From JADKHC01 sp047600805 (GTDB taxonomy: Bacteria > Verrucomicrobiota > Verrucomicrobiia > Opitutales > Opitutaceae), in the NCBI GenBank assembly GCA_047600805.1, contig JASGKG010000001.1, forward strand, positions 1,302,001 through 1,366,000: a DNA stretch of 64,000 nucleotides. Direction: 5' to 3'. Made by a program: the position numbers and the translations under genes. This document shows positions 45,942 to 57,947 of the stretch, piece after piece (position 1 is the stretch's first letter; every line of letters starts with the position of its first letter). The notes under the pieces are model-generated. The model had not been told where the DNA came from. It ran no database searches and saw only the letters and a list, made by a program, of their open reading frames with translations.

Positions 45942-47027
45942 ATGACGGTTGCATCTCTTCTAGCGACACCTTCCGAGCTGACCGATACAGCGAGCAGCAA
46001 ATGCCCGGTCGTGTTGATGACGAGAATTCGGCTGGCGCGGAATCTGGCCGGAAAATCGTTCCCCGGTTGGGCGAAAGAAAAAGAGCGCAAAGCCATTCTC
46101 GAGACTTGTCGTGAAGCGATCACGGCAGCTCCTCAAATGAAGCGTTCGTTGAGCACCAACGTCGACGAACTCACCGAGCTCGAAAAACAGATCTTGGTGG
46201 AGCGGCACTTGATCAGTCGCGAACTCAGCGGCGCAAAGAGCGGCGCTGGTGTTGTGATTAGCAAGGACCAAGCGTTTTCCGTAATGATCAACGAAGAGGA
46301 TCATCTGCGAATTCAGACGCTCCGCGCCGGTTTTCAACTGAAGAAAACTTGGAACGCGATCAACGAACTCGACACCGCCTTCGAGGAAAAACTCGACTAC
46401 GCGTTTTCGTCATCGCTTGGCTATCTCACCGCGTGCCCGACGAATCTCGGCACCGGCATGCGTGCCTCAGCGATGATGCATTTGCCGGCGCTGGTGATCT
46501 CAAGCCAGATGGAAAAAGTCGTTCGTGCCGTTAACCAGCTCGGCATGGTGGTGCGCGGCTTGTTCGGTGAAGGCTCCGACGCAAGCGGCAGCATTTTCCA
46601 AATTTCAAATCAGACCACGCTCGGCGAGTCCGAAGAAGATATTATTAAACGCTTGAGCAGCGTGCTCAGTTCAATCGTCGAACATGAACTCAACGCCCGC
46701 CAGCGTTTGATGGAAAACGACGCCGCGAAGGTCTGCGATAAAATCGGACGTGCGTACGGCATTTTGCAGAACAGTCATTTGTTGAGCTCCGGCGAGGCGA
46801 TGAATCTTCTCTCGCTGCTTCGACTCGGCATCGATCTCGGCGCGTTTCCCGAGGAAAGCCGTTGCATCATCGACCGGCTGTTCATTGAGGCGCAGCCCGG
46901 GCATATCCAAAACGCATCTAACCACGATCTTGAATCAAACGAACGCGATACGCTGCGCGCCGAGAAACTCCGCACAGAATTTGCTACGTTTGCGAAACCT
47001 AACTTCTCAGTTAACGGTCAGAACTAA
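45942..47027 (+). CDS. mcsB: Protein arginine kinase McsB
   Basis: A 361-residue phosphagen-kinase-fold enzyme that phosphorylates arginines on proteins, marking them for ClpC. Visible motifs are VVLMTRIRLARNLAGKSFPGW, INEEDHLRIQTLRAGF, the phosphagen-kinase-like FSSSLGYLTACPTNLGTGMRAS and VRGLFGEGSDASGSIFQISNQ. The ATG at 45942, 4 bases after mcsA, is used; a longer open frame upstream lies entirely within mcsA. Confidence 0.95.
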   Translation: MTVASLLATPSELTDTASSKCPVVLMTRIRLARNLAGKSFPGWAKEKERKAILETCREAITAAPQMKRSLSTNVDELTELEKQILVERHLISRELSGAKSGAGVVISKDQAFSVMINEEDHLRIQTLRAGFQLKKTWNAINELDTAFEEKLDYAFSSSLGYLTACPTNLGTGMRASAMMHLPALVISSQMEKVVRAVNQLGMVVRGLFGEGSDASGSIFQISNQTTLGESEEDIIKRLSSVLSSIVEHELNARQRLMENDAAKVCDKIGRAYGILQNSHLLSSGEAMNLLSLLRLGIDLGAFPEESRCIIDRLFIEAQPGHIQNASNHDLESNERDTLRAEKLRTEFATFAKPNFSVNGQN

Positions 47028-47078
47028 CACACCGCAGGGGCAACTCTGCATGACAGAAAACCCTTTCAATACACTTCC

Positions 47079-49625
<2,547 letters not shown>

Positions 49626-49647
49626 CTAATACTTAGCTTTAGATCCA

Positions 49648-49677
49648 AAGGCTGCCTCCAAAGGCAGCCTTTTTTGT
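49648..49677 (+). terminator. Rho-independent terminator after clpC
   Basis: AAGGCTGCC (49648-49656) pairs with GGCAGCCTT (49663-49671) across a 6-base loop, then a run of T. It closes the mcsA-mcsB-clpC operon. Confidence 0.92.
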
Positions 49678-49755
49678 TGCACTTGGGTTGGTTTAAGAGC
49701 TTTGAATTTCATATTCACTGCCCCGGTGGCGGGACGGTGTTCCAGCCTTCTTTCC

Positions 49756-50283
49756 ATGAAAAATCACCCCAAGTACGCTCTCCGCGCTTTTGTCGCGTTT
49801 GCATTAACGGGACTAGCACTCTTTTCAACCGGGTGCGCCTCTATTGTGCACGGTGGCCCTCGCACACTGGAAATCAAATCCGACCCGAGTGGAGCCACGA
49901 TCACGATTACTAAATTAGGAACAGCTGAAGTGGTCCACAGTGCCACGACTCCTTGCACGGTCTCGCTGGATCAAAAACGCGGCTACTTTAAGGGCCAGAG
50001 TTTCACCGTTAAATTCGAACTAGCAGGCTACAAATCGACTGAAGTTGTCGTTCGTCACGAACTCTCCGGCTGGTATTTTGGAAACCTTCTGCTCGGGGGA
50101 CTGATTGGAATGATCGGAGTTGATCCGGCAACGGGTGCGATGTGGAACCTGACGCCCGATAAAATCGAACAAAAGCTTTCTGCCGAACAGGCCTCCGTCA
50201 TTCGCCAGCGCAGCGGCTTCTTGGTCGTGTTGGTTTCCCAGATGACCGAATCCGAGAAGAAGCAAATGGTCCGGGTAAACTGA
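49756..50283 (+). CDS. Lipoprotein with PEGA-like domain
   Basis: A 175-residue protein. A signal peptide with lipobox LFSTGC makes it a likely lipoprotein. The body (RTLEIKSDPSGATITITK, TPCTVSLDQKRGYFKGQSFTVKFELAGYKSTEV) matches PEGA-like beta domains, followed by a hydrophobic Gly-rich segment (LLLGGLIGMIGVDPATGAMW) typical of many such envelope proteins. The ATG at 49756 is preferred over the upstream one as it begins the signal peptide. Confidence 0.8.
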   Translation: MKNHPKYALRAFVAFALTGLALFSTGCASIVHGGPRTLEIKSDPSGATITITKLGTAEVVHSATTPCTVSLDQKRGYFKGQSFTVKFELAGYKSTEVVVRHELSGWYFGNLLLGGLIGMIGVDPATGAMWNLTPDKIEQKLSAEQASVIRQRSGFLVVLVSQMTESEKKQMVRVN

Positions 50284-50342
50284 CTAGCCCCGTCGACAGG
50301 TTCGCTGCCGGAACCGGCTCCGCTTCCTAAGCGAAATCGACA

Positions 50343-51113
50343 TTATCTTTGCGAAGGCCGCTCATGCATCGTGGGCGGCTTTTTCTTTTCCGACCCTGGC
50401 GTGAAATCGTAGTTCAACGTGCCGTGCGCCAGTTTTGCGCGAAGCTTGAGAAGGTCGCCAGAATCGGGATTGAACGAAAAGGTGACCTCCACCGGTTTCG
50501 TTTGCGGCGCGGGCACATCCAGTCGATATCGGTAAACGTACACGTTAAGACCGGCCTTCACGCTCTGCGACGTGGGCCCGCCCAGCATGCCGACGACTGA
50601 TTTGATGTTCGGAAGGGGAGTCTCTGGCGGGGTCTCCGTTACGGCTTGAGCTTCCTGATCCTTCTTATCGACCTTCGCGTTGCCGGTCGACCTGAGCAGG
50701 TTGATGAAGAGGTCCTTGGGGAAATAGGCGAAATATCGTTTCGGGATAACAGCTTCTACGAGCTGGTCGTTCGTCAGGCGCGCGACGAATTCCATGTCGT
50801 ACTCGACCGATTCGTTCGCGTTCGCGGCCGGAACTTTGATCCACCGCACGTTCCACTGCTCGCCCTCACTCCACTTGGTTATGGTTTTAGGTTCGGCTCC
50901 CAACCAGCGCAGATCGTCGCCGGTGAGCACAGGGTGCAAACACCGCAAACCAAAGTCGTCGCCAGGCTGGATCACGAAGTTCTGATCGAAACGCGCAAAC
51001 TGCTTCTTCAATTCGAGCAGCCTCAGATACACACAGCCTGTCAGGCAGGCGACGCTGGCGAACAGCAAAGTTAAAACTGCGAAACGGACGAAAGAATGCC
51101 GAAAAGAACGCAC
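50343..51113 (-). CDS. Probable lipoprotein, unknown function
   Basis: A 256-residue protein with a signal peptide and lipobox-like CLTGC (LLFASVACLTGCVYLRL). The body is beta-rich with no recognised motif. It is 7 bases downstream of the small membrane protein gene, so probably co-transcribed with it. Function unknown. Confidence 0.72.
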   Translation of the reverse strand: MRSFRHSFVRFAVLTLLFASVACLTGCVYLRLLELKKQFARFDQNFVIQPGDDFGLRCLHPVLTGDDLRWLGAEPKTITKWSEGEQWNVRWIKVPAANANESVEYDMEFVARLTNDQLVEAVIPKRYFAYFPKDLFINLLRSTGNAKVDKKDQEAQAVTETPPETPLPNIKSVVGMLGGPTSQSVKAGLNVYVYRYRLDVPAPQTKPVEVTFSFNPDSGDLLKLRAKLAHGTLNYDFTPGSEKKKPPTMHERPSQR

Positions 51114-51120
51114 GTGAGAA

Positions 51121-51378
51121 CTAGGCTGGTTTGATGAAACGAAGAGGGTAGAGGAAAATCACTGCGCCGACGGCCGCGAACAACGCGTGACCGACCACGC
51201 TGGAAGCATGTATGTCGATCAGTCCGAAAAGCAAACGGCCGTGGAACGCTCCGATGGCTCCCACAATGCAGTGAACCATCAGGCTGAAACCCTTGCCTTT
51301 TTTCTTGGAGATCAAGCCGACCAACAGGCCGGCAACGATGCCCACGACGAGGATCACGAGAGCCGTTTTCAAAGTCAT
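51121..51378 (-). CDS. GlsB/YeaQ/YmgE-type small membrane protein
   Basis: An 85-residue protein with about three hydrophobic segments (ALVILVVGIVAGLLVGLIS, VHCIVGAIGAFHGRLLFGL, ALFAAVGAVIFLYPLRF), a pattern like the transglycosylase-associated/GlsB family of small stress-related membrane proteins. No enzymatic residues visible. Confidence 0.75.
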   Translation of the reverse strand: MTLKTALVILVVGIVAGLLVGLISKKKGKGFSLMVHCIVGAIGAFHGRLLFGLIDIHASSVVGHALFAAVGAVIFLYPLRFIKPA

Positions 51379-51442
51379 AGCGACCTGATATCGGGCTCAG
51401 TCAGGCGGAGCGAGAGTAAATCGTTTTAGGCTGAAACGATGG

Positions 51443-52132
51443 TTATTTGGAAGCGGCCGGAGAGTTCGCAGCCGTCGCGGCGGCGGTGAATGTCATTCGG
51501 GAAAGCAGGTTCAACAGCCGTTCACGGAGAAGACGATCCTCCTCGGCGGCGGTTTTTTCGTAGGCGCGCCCCTCGATCACTTTCTCCGCGAGCTCGATGC
51601 TGAGGACGTAAATGTGGCCGTTGTTAAGAAAAACGAGGTTGCCGCGTTTTGCGACCGGCGCTTCGTTCCGCGCGATCGTCATCGTTCGGCGGCCAAACAT
51701 CGAGCCGTTGGGGAGCAGGTTGTAAGTTAACAGCGCACCGGACTGAACGTCGCCGAGAAACTGCGCGGATTCGATGCGGGAGCCCGGGAAGCGTTGTTCA
51801 AAATCTGCCTGAACGAAATTCGCGAAGAACCAGATGAGATATTCGCGCCGTCCACGCGTTTCCTCTTCGAAACGCTGTGTCGAATCCATTTCGAAGCACG
51901 CGATACTTTGGTGAGTGCTGATCTGATCCTGAAAAGTTACCACGTTCTCCGTGTCCGTGATCGAGCCGCCCAATGCAGCGACCACGGGCATCTTGACCCG
52001 GTACGCTCCCGTGGCCGAAACATAATCATCACCGTCGACGCGACCCACGAGGACCATGGGAAGCGCAGCCTGCCCGGAGAGTGACGAAACGGCAGAGAGC
52101 AAAACGAGTGATAAAACCGAGACTAAGCGCAT
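51443..52132 (-). CDS. Exported protein of unknown function
   Basis: A 229-residue protein with a signal peptide (VLSLVLLSAVSSLSGQA). It contains YRVKMPVVAALGGSITDTENVVTFQD and a helical acidic tail ending in AATAANSPAASK. No domain is recognised. It shares the strand and close spacing with rsmA upstream (36 bases), which suggests an operon. Confidence 0.7.
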   Translation of the reverse strand: MRLVSVLSLVLLSAVSSLSGQAALPMVLVGRVDGDDYVSATGAYRVKMPVVAALGGSITDTENVVTFQDQISTHQSIACFEMDSTQRFEEETRGRREYLIWFFANFVQADFEQRFPGSRIESAQFLGDVQSGALLTYNLLPNGSMFGRRTMTIARNEAPVAKRGNLVFLNNGHIYVLSIELAEKVIEGRAYEKTAAEEDRLLRERLLNLLSRMTFTAAATAANSPAASK

Positions 52133-52168
52133 ACCTATTCCATGTGACTACAAAACGAGCGCGGTGTT

Positions 52169-52993
52169 TCAATCCGTCTTAAGTTTCGTCCAGGCAGCGA
52201 CGGGGATTTCTTCCGGCCGTGCTTGGGGACCCAACTTAAACTCTGCGAGCGTTTCGACCCACGAACGCCCGTGGTCGGATAATTTATCGCGCAACAGAGA
52301 GCCGATTTGTTTTCTTCGCTGCTGAAAACAGCCACGGATGACTTCTCTGGTGGCGGGAGAAAAGATAAACGGCGACGGCTTACGAACCAGATGTAGCAAA
52401 TAGGATTCGATATCCGGTCTTGGGTAGAAGCACGCCGCAGGCACTTTATGTCCCGGAGCTACTTCGTAGGCTGCCTGCAAAAAAATCGAAATCGCACTGA
52501 ATTGTTTCGTGCAAACCGTCGCGGTGTAACGCTGCGCCGCTTCCTGCTGAAGCATGAGAACCATTCGCGCGGGCAGGGGACCGCTCAAAACCGCGTCCAT
52601 CCACGGCGTCGAGATCGCGTAGGGAAGATTTGCCACGACCTTAAACTCGCGACCTTCTGCCGGCAGCCGCGCCAAGGGATCTTCGACGCCGTCGCCTTCG
52701 AGAAGATGAAACTGGTCGCGGTACTCCACCGCGAGCGTCGTCGCCAGATGTTCGTGCAGCCGACGATCTTTTTCCACAGCCCAAACTTCCGCACCCGCAG
52801 CCAGGAGCGCCGATGTCAATGTTCCCAGCCCTGGGCCGACTTCAACCACCGTGTCGCCGGCTTTAATTTCGGCGAGTTCCAGGGACTTGCGCACGATGTT
52901 CCCGTCAACGAGGAAATTTTGACCTAGGAAACGTTTAGGTTGGTGGCTAAGCTTGGTTAGCAATTCGCGCGTCGCCGTGGGTGTCAGTGGCAT
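52169..52993 (-). CDS. rsmA: 16S rRNA dimethyladenosine transferase RsmA (KsgA)
   Basis: A 274-residue methyltransferase that dimethylates two adjacent adenines at the 3' end of 16S rRNA. Motifs are FLGQNFLVDGNIVRK, the SAM loop VEVGPGLGTLTSALL, VEKD, NLPYAISTP (the N6-adenine-type NLPY) and the KRG-like end region. It lies 24 bases after trpC. Confidence 0.95.
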   Translation of the reverse strand: MPLTPTATRELLTKLSHQPKRFLGQNFLVDGNIVRKSLELAEIKAGDTVVEVGPGLGTLTSALLAAGAEVWAVEKDRRLHEHLATTLAVEYRDQFHLLEGDGVEDPLARLPAEGREFKVVANLPYAISTPWMDAVLSGPLPARMVLMLQQEAAQRYTATVCTKQFSAISIFLQAAYEVAPGHKVPAACFYPRPDIESYLLHLVRKPSPFIFSPATREVIRGCFQQRRKQIGSLLRDKLSDHGRSWVETLAEFKLGPQARPEEIPVAAWTKLKTD

Positions 52994-53017
52994 GCGGGCA
53001 ATAGGGGCGCAGTGAAC

Positions 53018-53815
53018 TTATTTGCGGAAAGCGGCGATGAGATCGGCGGGGGAAGTCGCTTTCATCAGCGCTTCGCCGACGAGCACGGCATGAGCTCCGG
53101 CGGCACGAACACGAGCGGCGTCAGCGCCGGTAAAGATTCCGCTTTCGCTGACAGCAACGACCGAGCGCGGAAATTTCGGAATGAGGCGCTCGCTCAGCGA
53201 GAGGTCGGTTTTGAAGATGGCGAGATCGCGGTTATTTACACCGATAATTTTGGCGCCGTGGCTCAGGGCGCGTTCAAGTTCGGCTTCGTTGTGGATTTCG
53301 AACAAGCTCTCGAGTCCGGCTGCTTGTGCGTAGTTGAAAAGGACTTTGATTTCCTCGTCTCCGAGGGCGCGGACGATTATCAGGATCGCGCTTGCTCCGG
53401 CCATACGCGCTTCGGTGATTTGCACCGGATGGACCATGAAATCTTTTCGCAGGCATGGAAGTGCTGGAGGTTTTTCGCGAAATTGTTCGGTAACAGCTTC
53501 GAGGTCCTGCAGCGTTCCGCCAAAATACTTTTCGTCCGTCAGAACAGACAAGGCGCTCGCACCCGCCGCTTGGTAACGAAGCGCTTGTTCGGTGGCGGAA
53601 ATGCCTTCTTTGATCGCTCCGGCTGAAGGCGAACGTCGCTTGATTTCAGCGATCACTCCGAGCTTTCCATCGGCCCGACGCAAGGCTGCGGAAAAGGAGG
53701 GCGGCTTGGGAAGGGTGGCGTTCAATTGTTCCAAGTCGCTTTCGAACACGGGGCGAAGCCGTGGCGCTATCTCCTGCCGTTTCCAAGCCATGATCTCTGT
53801 TAGTTTGTCGGACAT
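53018..53815 (-). CDS. trpC: Indole-3-glycerol phosphate synthase
   Basis: A 265-residue TIM-barrel enzyme of tryptophan synthesis. The catalytic lysine lies in the family's EIKRRSPSAG, and VLTDEKYFGG, LRKDFMVHPVQI, GVNNRDL and ESGIFTGADAARV are further signature segments. No other trp genes are nearby. Confidence 0.95.
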   Translation of the reverse strand: MSDKLTEIMAWKRQEIAPRLRPVFESDLEQLNATLPKPPSFSAALRRADGKLGVIAEIKRRSPSAGAIKEGISATEQALRYQAAGASALSVLTDEKYFGGTLQDLEAVTEQFREKPPALPCLRKDFMVHPVQITEARMAGASAILIIVRALGDEEIKVLFNYAQAAGLESLFEIHNEAELERALSHGAKIIGVNNRDLAIFKTDLSLSERLIPKFPRSVVAVSESGIFTGADAARVRAAGAHAVLVGEALMKATSPADLIAAFRK

Positions 53816-53898
53816 CCTCCCAGCGAATACGCCTGCGCGCCGAAGACAAAGCTGAAAAATTCGATGTACTCGGGGCCGAAGAGCGGCAATTTGGCCTC

Positions 53899-54579
53899 AT
53901 GAGCGCAATGGACGATCTACGAAAAACGATTGCACGCCTCCGCGCCCCGGGCGGTTGCCCGTGGGACCAGGAGCAGACACACGCGTCTTTGGTGCGATGC
54001 CTGATCGACGAGTGTAGCGAGTTGATCGATACGATCGACCGCATGGACCTGCCTCACATGCGCGAAGAACTTGGCGACGTGCTCATCCAAGTGATTTTTC
54101 ACGCGCAGCTCGCCGAGGAAGTGGGAAAATTCGACTTGGAAGACGTTGCCCGCGAGGTGAACGAGAAATTGATCCGGCGGCATCCGCACGTGTTCGGCGA
54201 CGGCAAGCTCGACACCTCCGACCAGGTGATCACCCAGTGGGAAAAAATCAAAGCCCAGGAAAAAGCCGCGAACGGCCAGCCAAAGGTCGAAAAGCTCTTC
54301 AAGGACATGCCGCCGCGATTGCCGTCGACGATGTTCGCCGAAGCAGTTTGGAAAACGATCGAAAAAAAGAAATTGCCCGTCGAAGGGCTTGTCGATGTGC
54401 AACAGGTTAAGGCGCTCGGCGCGCAACTCGACGAAGCAACGCTGGGCCGCATGCTCTTTGAGCTGACAGCCGCGGCGCGCGCCAAAGGCCTCGATCCAGA
54501 AGGTGCGCTGCGGTTGCACGCCACCCAAGTGATGCGCGATGTCGAACAACGAGTCACCTCTGCCGGCGCCCCTGCCTGA
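53899..54579 (+). CDS. mazG: MazG-family nucleoside triphosphate pyrophosphohydrolase
   Basis: A 226-residue protein with the MazG fold. The motif LRAPGGCPWDQEQTHASL starts the first copy, followed by EECSELIDTIDRMD-like EEx2-E and GDVLIQVIFHAQLAEE metal-binding segments. It hydrolyses aberrant NTPs to NMP and pyrophosphate, a house-cleaning role. Its end overlaps the recombinase start by 41 bases. Confidence 0.93.
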   Translation: MSAMDDLRKTIARLRAPGGCPWDQEQTHASLVRCLIDECSELIDTIDRMDLPHMREELGDVLIQVIFHAQLAEEVGKFDLEDVAREVNEKLIRRHPHVFGDGKLDTSDQVITQWEKIKAQEKAANGQPKVEKLFKDMPPRLPSTMFAEAVWKTIEKKKLPVEGLVDVQQVKALGAQLDEATLGRMLFELTAAARAKGLDPEGALRLHATQVMRDVEQRVTSAGAPA

Positions 54580-55489
54580 CGAGATCGCGAGCGACTGGCT
54601 CGCGCCCTTCCTCGCTTTTTTGGAAAAGGAGCGTCGGTATTCTGCGTATACTGTTCGCAACTACAGACAGGCCTTCGAGGATTTCTATGATTGGCTGACA
54701 ACCAGCGGTCTCGTGGATCGAGGACTAGATGGGCTGAGCTCGCGCGATCTGCGTGATTTTGTGATCGAAGGACAGCGACGGTTTGATCGGCGCACGCTCC
54801 ACCTGCATGTTTCGGGCCTGCGCTCGTTTTATAAATACTGGCTGAAACACGGCCGCGTGAAACGAAACCCATTCGTCGGAATTCCATTACCCAAGCTGGA
54901 AAAACGCCTCCCTAAATTTCTCACCGAAGAGCAGATGAAACGGCTTTTGGCCGGACCATCCCGCTTGCTGGAGAACCAAAGCATTGACGCCTTCACCGCA
55001 TGGCGCGACCGGCTCGCGATGGAATTGCTCTACGGCGGCGGGCTTCGCGTGAGCGAATTGGTGGCGCTTGATTACGGAAAAGTGGATCTGGCAAGTGGTG
55101 TGGCTCGCATTGTCGGCAAAGGGCGCAAGGAGCGACTTTGCCCCTTGGGAGCGGTTGCGCTCGCGGTGCTGAAAAAATTTAAGGAGGAATTTTCTCGGGA
55201 CTCAGGGGTGAACGCGCCCGTCCTCGTCACCGCTCAACACGAGCGAATGCCGGTGCGCCAGGTGCAGCTCATGTTGAAACGGTATCTCGCGCTCGCCGAT
55301 CTGCCGCTCGACTTAACGCCGCACAAAATTCGTCACAGCTATGCGACCCACCTGCTGAATGCGGGTGCGGATTTGCGACTCGTGCAAGAACTTCTCGGGC
55401 ACGCCAGCCTAAACACCACCCAGGTCTATACGCATGTCAGCGTGGCGCGTTTGAAAGAAGTTTATAACAAAGCACACCCGCGAGCTTGA
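54539..55489 (+). CDS. xerC: Tyrosine recombinase of the XerC/XerD type
   Basis: A 316-residue recombinase. The N-terminal SAM-like domain is about 15-110, and the catalytic domain carries R170 (GGGLRVSELV), K194 (VGKGRKER), H262 and R265 (HKIRHSYATHLL), H288 (LLGHASL) and the nucleophile Y297 (VYTHVS). It resolves chromosome dimers; whether it is the XerC or XerD partner cannot be told. It overlaps mazG by 41 bases, so a shared transcript is expected. Confidence 0.92.
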   Translation: MSNNESPLPAPLPDEIASDWLAPFLAFLEKERRYSAYTVRNYRQAFEDFYDWLTTSGLVDRGLDGLSSRDLRDFVIEGQRRFDRRTLHLHVSGLRSFYKYWLKHGRVKRNPFVGIPLPKLEKRLPKFLTEEQMKRLLAGPSRLLENQSIDAFTAWRDRLAMELLYGGGLRVSELVALDYGKVDLASGVARIVGKGRKERLCPLGAVALAVLKKFKEEFSRDSGVNAPVLVTAQHERMPVRQVQLMLKRYLALADLPLDLTPHKIRHSYATHLLNAGADLRLVQELLGHASLNTTQVYTHVSVARLKEVYNKAHPRA

Positions 55490-55519
55490 AGGTTTGTCGG
55501 TCGCAAATGGCTTTTCCGC

Positions 55520-56206
55520 TTACTTCTTCAGAAGCCTCTCGATCTGCTTAAGGTCGTGTACGAAGGTTTCGAAATCTTCTTCGGCCCGAGAGCGATCGGG
55601 CTGCCTGAGAAGCGAAGAAGGATGGACAGTGGTCAGCGCCGGAATGCCGAACTCGGTAAGCAATGTTCGTCCGCGGTTGGCCAGGACCTTCGTGGCTTTC
55701 CCAACAACGGCCTGCGCGGCCGTTGCACCGAGGCAAACGATCAGCTCAGGCTGGATTAGCTCGATTTCCGTAACCAACCAAGGTCGACAAGCCGCGATCT
55801 CCCGCGCATTCGGCTTCTGATGGAGACGCCGTTTTCCCTGGGGCTTCCATTTGAAGTGCTTCACGGCGTTTGTAACATAGGCGGTGTTTCGGTCGATGCC
55901 GGCCGCTTCGAGCGCGCGGTCGAGAAGTTGTCCGGCTGGACCGACGAAGGGTTTGCACGCTCGATCTTCCTGGTCGCCTGGCTGCTCGCCGACGAAGATC
56001 AGTTCTGCTGAAGCGGCACCTTCGCCGAAGACTGTGCAGTTGCCGGTACGCCAAAGAGGGCAGGCGCGGCATTTTTGCGCTGCTGCCCGCACCGTGGCGA
56101 TGCTGCTGCTGTTTGGCACGGGCGCCGGCTTGTATTCGTCAGGTGGCGACGCGTGGCCGACCGTGTCGTCGGCGGATGACCCTTTCCGTGGTGCTAGGAT
56201 TCTCAT
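55520..56206 (-). CDS. udgX: UdgX-type uracil-DNA binding protein
   Basis: A 228-residue family 4-like uracil-DNA glycosylase fold. Motif A is GEQPGDQED (73-81), the UdgX form, and the loop KRRLH at 125-129 matches the UdgX KRRIH, in which the His forms a covalent bond with uracil-DNA. The iron-sulfur cysteines C46 and C49, then C140 and C158, are present, as is a later HPSSLLR (195-). UdgX crosslinks to uracil in DNA and so marks or sequesters it. It overlaps the downstream exporter by 4 bases (stop/start ATGA), so the two are translationally coupled. It converges with xerC. Confidence 0.85.
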   Translation of the reverse strand: MRILAPRKGSSADDTVGHASPPDEYKPAPVPNSSSIATVRAAAQKCRACPLWRTGNCTVFGEGAASAELIFVGEQPGDQEDRACKPFVGPAGQLLDRALEAAGIDRNTAYVTNAVKHFKWKPQGKRRLHQKPNAREIAACRPWLVTEIELIQPELIVCLGATAAQAVVGKATKVLANRGRTLLTEFGIPALTTVHPSSLLRQPDRSRAEEDFETFVHDLKQIERLLKK

Positions 56207-57723
56207 TTCGGCACGACCGTATGCTGTGGTATCGCACCGATGGTAGCGCGACTGTCCGCGCGCATTTGACCGCGCGGCGGTGGCACAGGATGACGATTGC
56301 TGATGTTGTTGCCGTCGTGTGGGTGGAGCCCGAGGAAGGTCACCGATGAAACGATCGTGATCGCGCCGAGGGTGAAGAAGGCTTTGTGAAGCGCCGGGAT
56401 GGTCACGGTTGGGTTCGATTGGTCAACGTGGCCTAAAAACCACGCCGCAACCAGGGAGCCGATCGCCACACCAAAGCTTAGAGACAACTGTTGTGCGGTG
56501 CTCGAGATGCTGCTGGCTTTGCTGGCATCGCTGTCGTCCACATCAGCGTAGATCAGCGAATTCATTGAGGTGAATTGCAGGGATGAAAACAGCCCCTGCG
56601 CAAGGCTGAGCGCGAGGATGAACGCGAGCGGTGTTCCGGGTTTGATCTGCGTGAAAATCATCATCGTAAGCCCGAGCAGAACAGTGTTGCCCAGCAAGGT
56701 GGTTCGATGGCCGAAACGTTTCAGCAGGGGACGGCTGATGATTTTCATGCCCATCGCCGCGAGCGCTTGCGGCATCGTCAGCAGACCCGCCTGCCACGCG
56801 GGATAGCCGAGACCGATCTGATAAAGCAACGGCAGGAGAAATGGCATGCCGCCGAAGCCGAGGCGCGTGACAAAACCACCAAGCACCGACACACGAAACG
56901 TGCGCACCTTGAAAAGGGCGAGATCCAAGAGCGGTTCAGCACGATGTCTCGCGTGCCAGCCGTAGCCCACGAGCAGAATGGCCGACACACTCGCCATCGC
57001 TAAGACGGCGCCGGTCGCATGATGATGTTCTCCGAAAACTTCCAGTGTATAGGAGAGCAGTGCAATGCCTGTGCAGAAGAGAACAAAGCCTCGTTTATCG
57101 AGCGGTGAAACGTCAGTGTCTCGATAATCAGGCATGTAGCGGCGGGTCAGCCAAAGGCCGGCGAGCGCCAGAGGAATGTTCACAAAAAAAATCACTCGCC
57201 ACGACGTGAAGTGAACGATCAAACCGCCCGTGAAGGGCCCGAGCAAAGGGCCAAGCAGCGCGGGAATAATCACATAATTCATGGTGCGGAGCATTTCAGA
57301 CCGCGGAAACGTGCGCACCAAGGCCAAGCGGCCGACCGGTGTCATCATCGCACCGCCGATGCCCTGCAAAATGCGTGAGGCGACGAGCAGGGGAACGTTT
57401 GGCGCCAGACCACAACCAATCGAGCCAGCCAAGAAAAGCCAGATAGCGGTGTTGAACACGCGTCTTGTTCCAAAGCGGTCGGCGAACCAACCGCTCACGG
57501 GAATAAACACGGCGAGGCTCAGCGTATAGCTCGTGAGAACGGCTTTCAGACTGAGAGGTTCCACGTTGAGGCTGGCAGACATCGTCGGAACCGCCGTATT
57601 CACGATCGTGGCGTCGAGATTTTCCATGAACAGCGCCACGGCCACGAGCCAGGGCATGAACCGCCGAGTGGTTTTCAAACCCGCTGGGTACTCAGCGGTG
57701 CGTTCTGAAAGCGAAGCGTCCAT
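56203..57723 (-). CDS. DHA2-family multidrug efflux transporter (MFS)
   Basis: A 506-residue membrane protein with 14 hydrophobic helices, as expected for DHA2 (EmrB/QacA) exporters. The family motif AVALFMENLDATIVNTAVPTM in helix 1, the FADRFGTRRVF loop after helix 2 and LLGPFTGGLIVHFTSWRVIFFVNIP in helix 5 are visible. It probably exports drugs or metabolites using the proton gradient. The first gene of the pair: udgX starts within its last codons. No efflux periplasmic adaptor is nearby. Confidence 0.92.
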   Translation of the reverse strand: MDASLSERTAEYPAGLKTTRRFMPWLVAVALFMENLDATIVNTAVPTMSASLNVEPLSLKAVLTSYTLSLAVFIPVSGWFADRFGTRRVFNTAIWLFLAGSIGCGLAPNVPLLVASRILQGIGGAMMTPVGRLALVRTFPRSEMLRTMNYVIIPALLGPLLGPFTGGLIVHFTSWRVIFFVNIPLALAGLWLTRRYMPDYRDTDVSPLDKRGFVLFCTGIALLSYTLEVFGEHHHATGAVLAMASVSAILLVGYGWHARHRAEPLLDLALFKVRTFRVSVLGGFVTRLGFGGMPFLLPLLYQIGLGYPAWQAGLLTMPQALAAMGMKIISRPLLKRFGHRTTLLGNTVLLGLTMMIFTQIKPGTPLAFILALSLAQGLFSSLQFTSMNSLIYADVDDSDASKASSISSTAQQLSLSFGVAIGSLVAAWFLGHVDQSNPTVTIPALHKAFFTLGAITIVSSVTFLGLHPHDGNNISNRHPVPPPRGQMRADSRATIGAIPQHTVVPK

Positions 57724-57947
57724 GGTACAACGTGCACAAACGGAACAGAATCGTTGTGCAAAAGCGAACGCGTCGTACGCAGGGAGGGACTGCTCCGGGC
57801 GTGCGTTGAGAATTTATCGGATGCCCGCGAGAGCCGGCTGAGTGGGTTGTCGGGTTTTCGTGAGTGATGGCGCATTTAGCAATGGGCCGCTGCGGGTTCG
57901 TAGCAGCCCATACCCCGGCCGTAACATCCGGCCAGAAAAACACCCCT

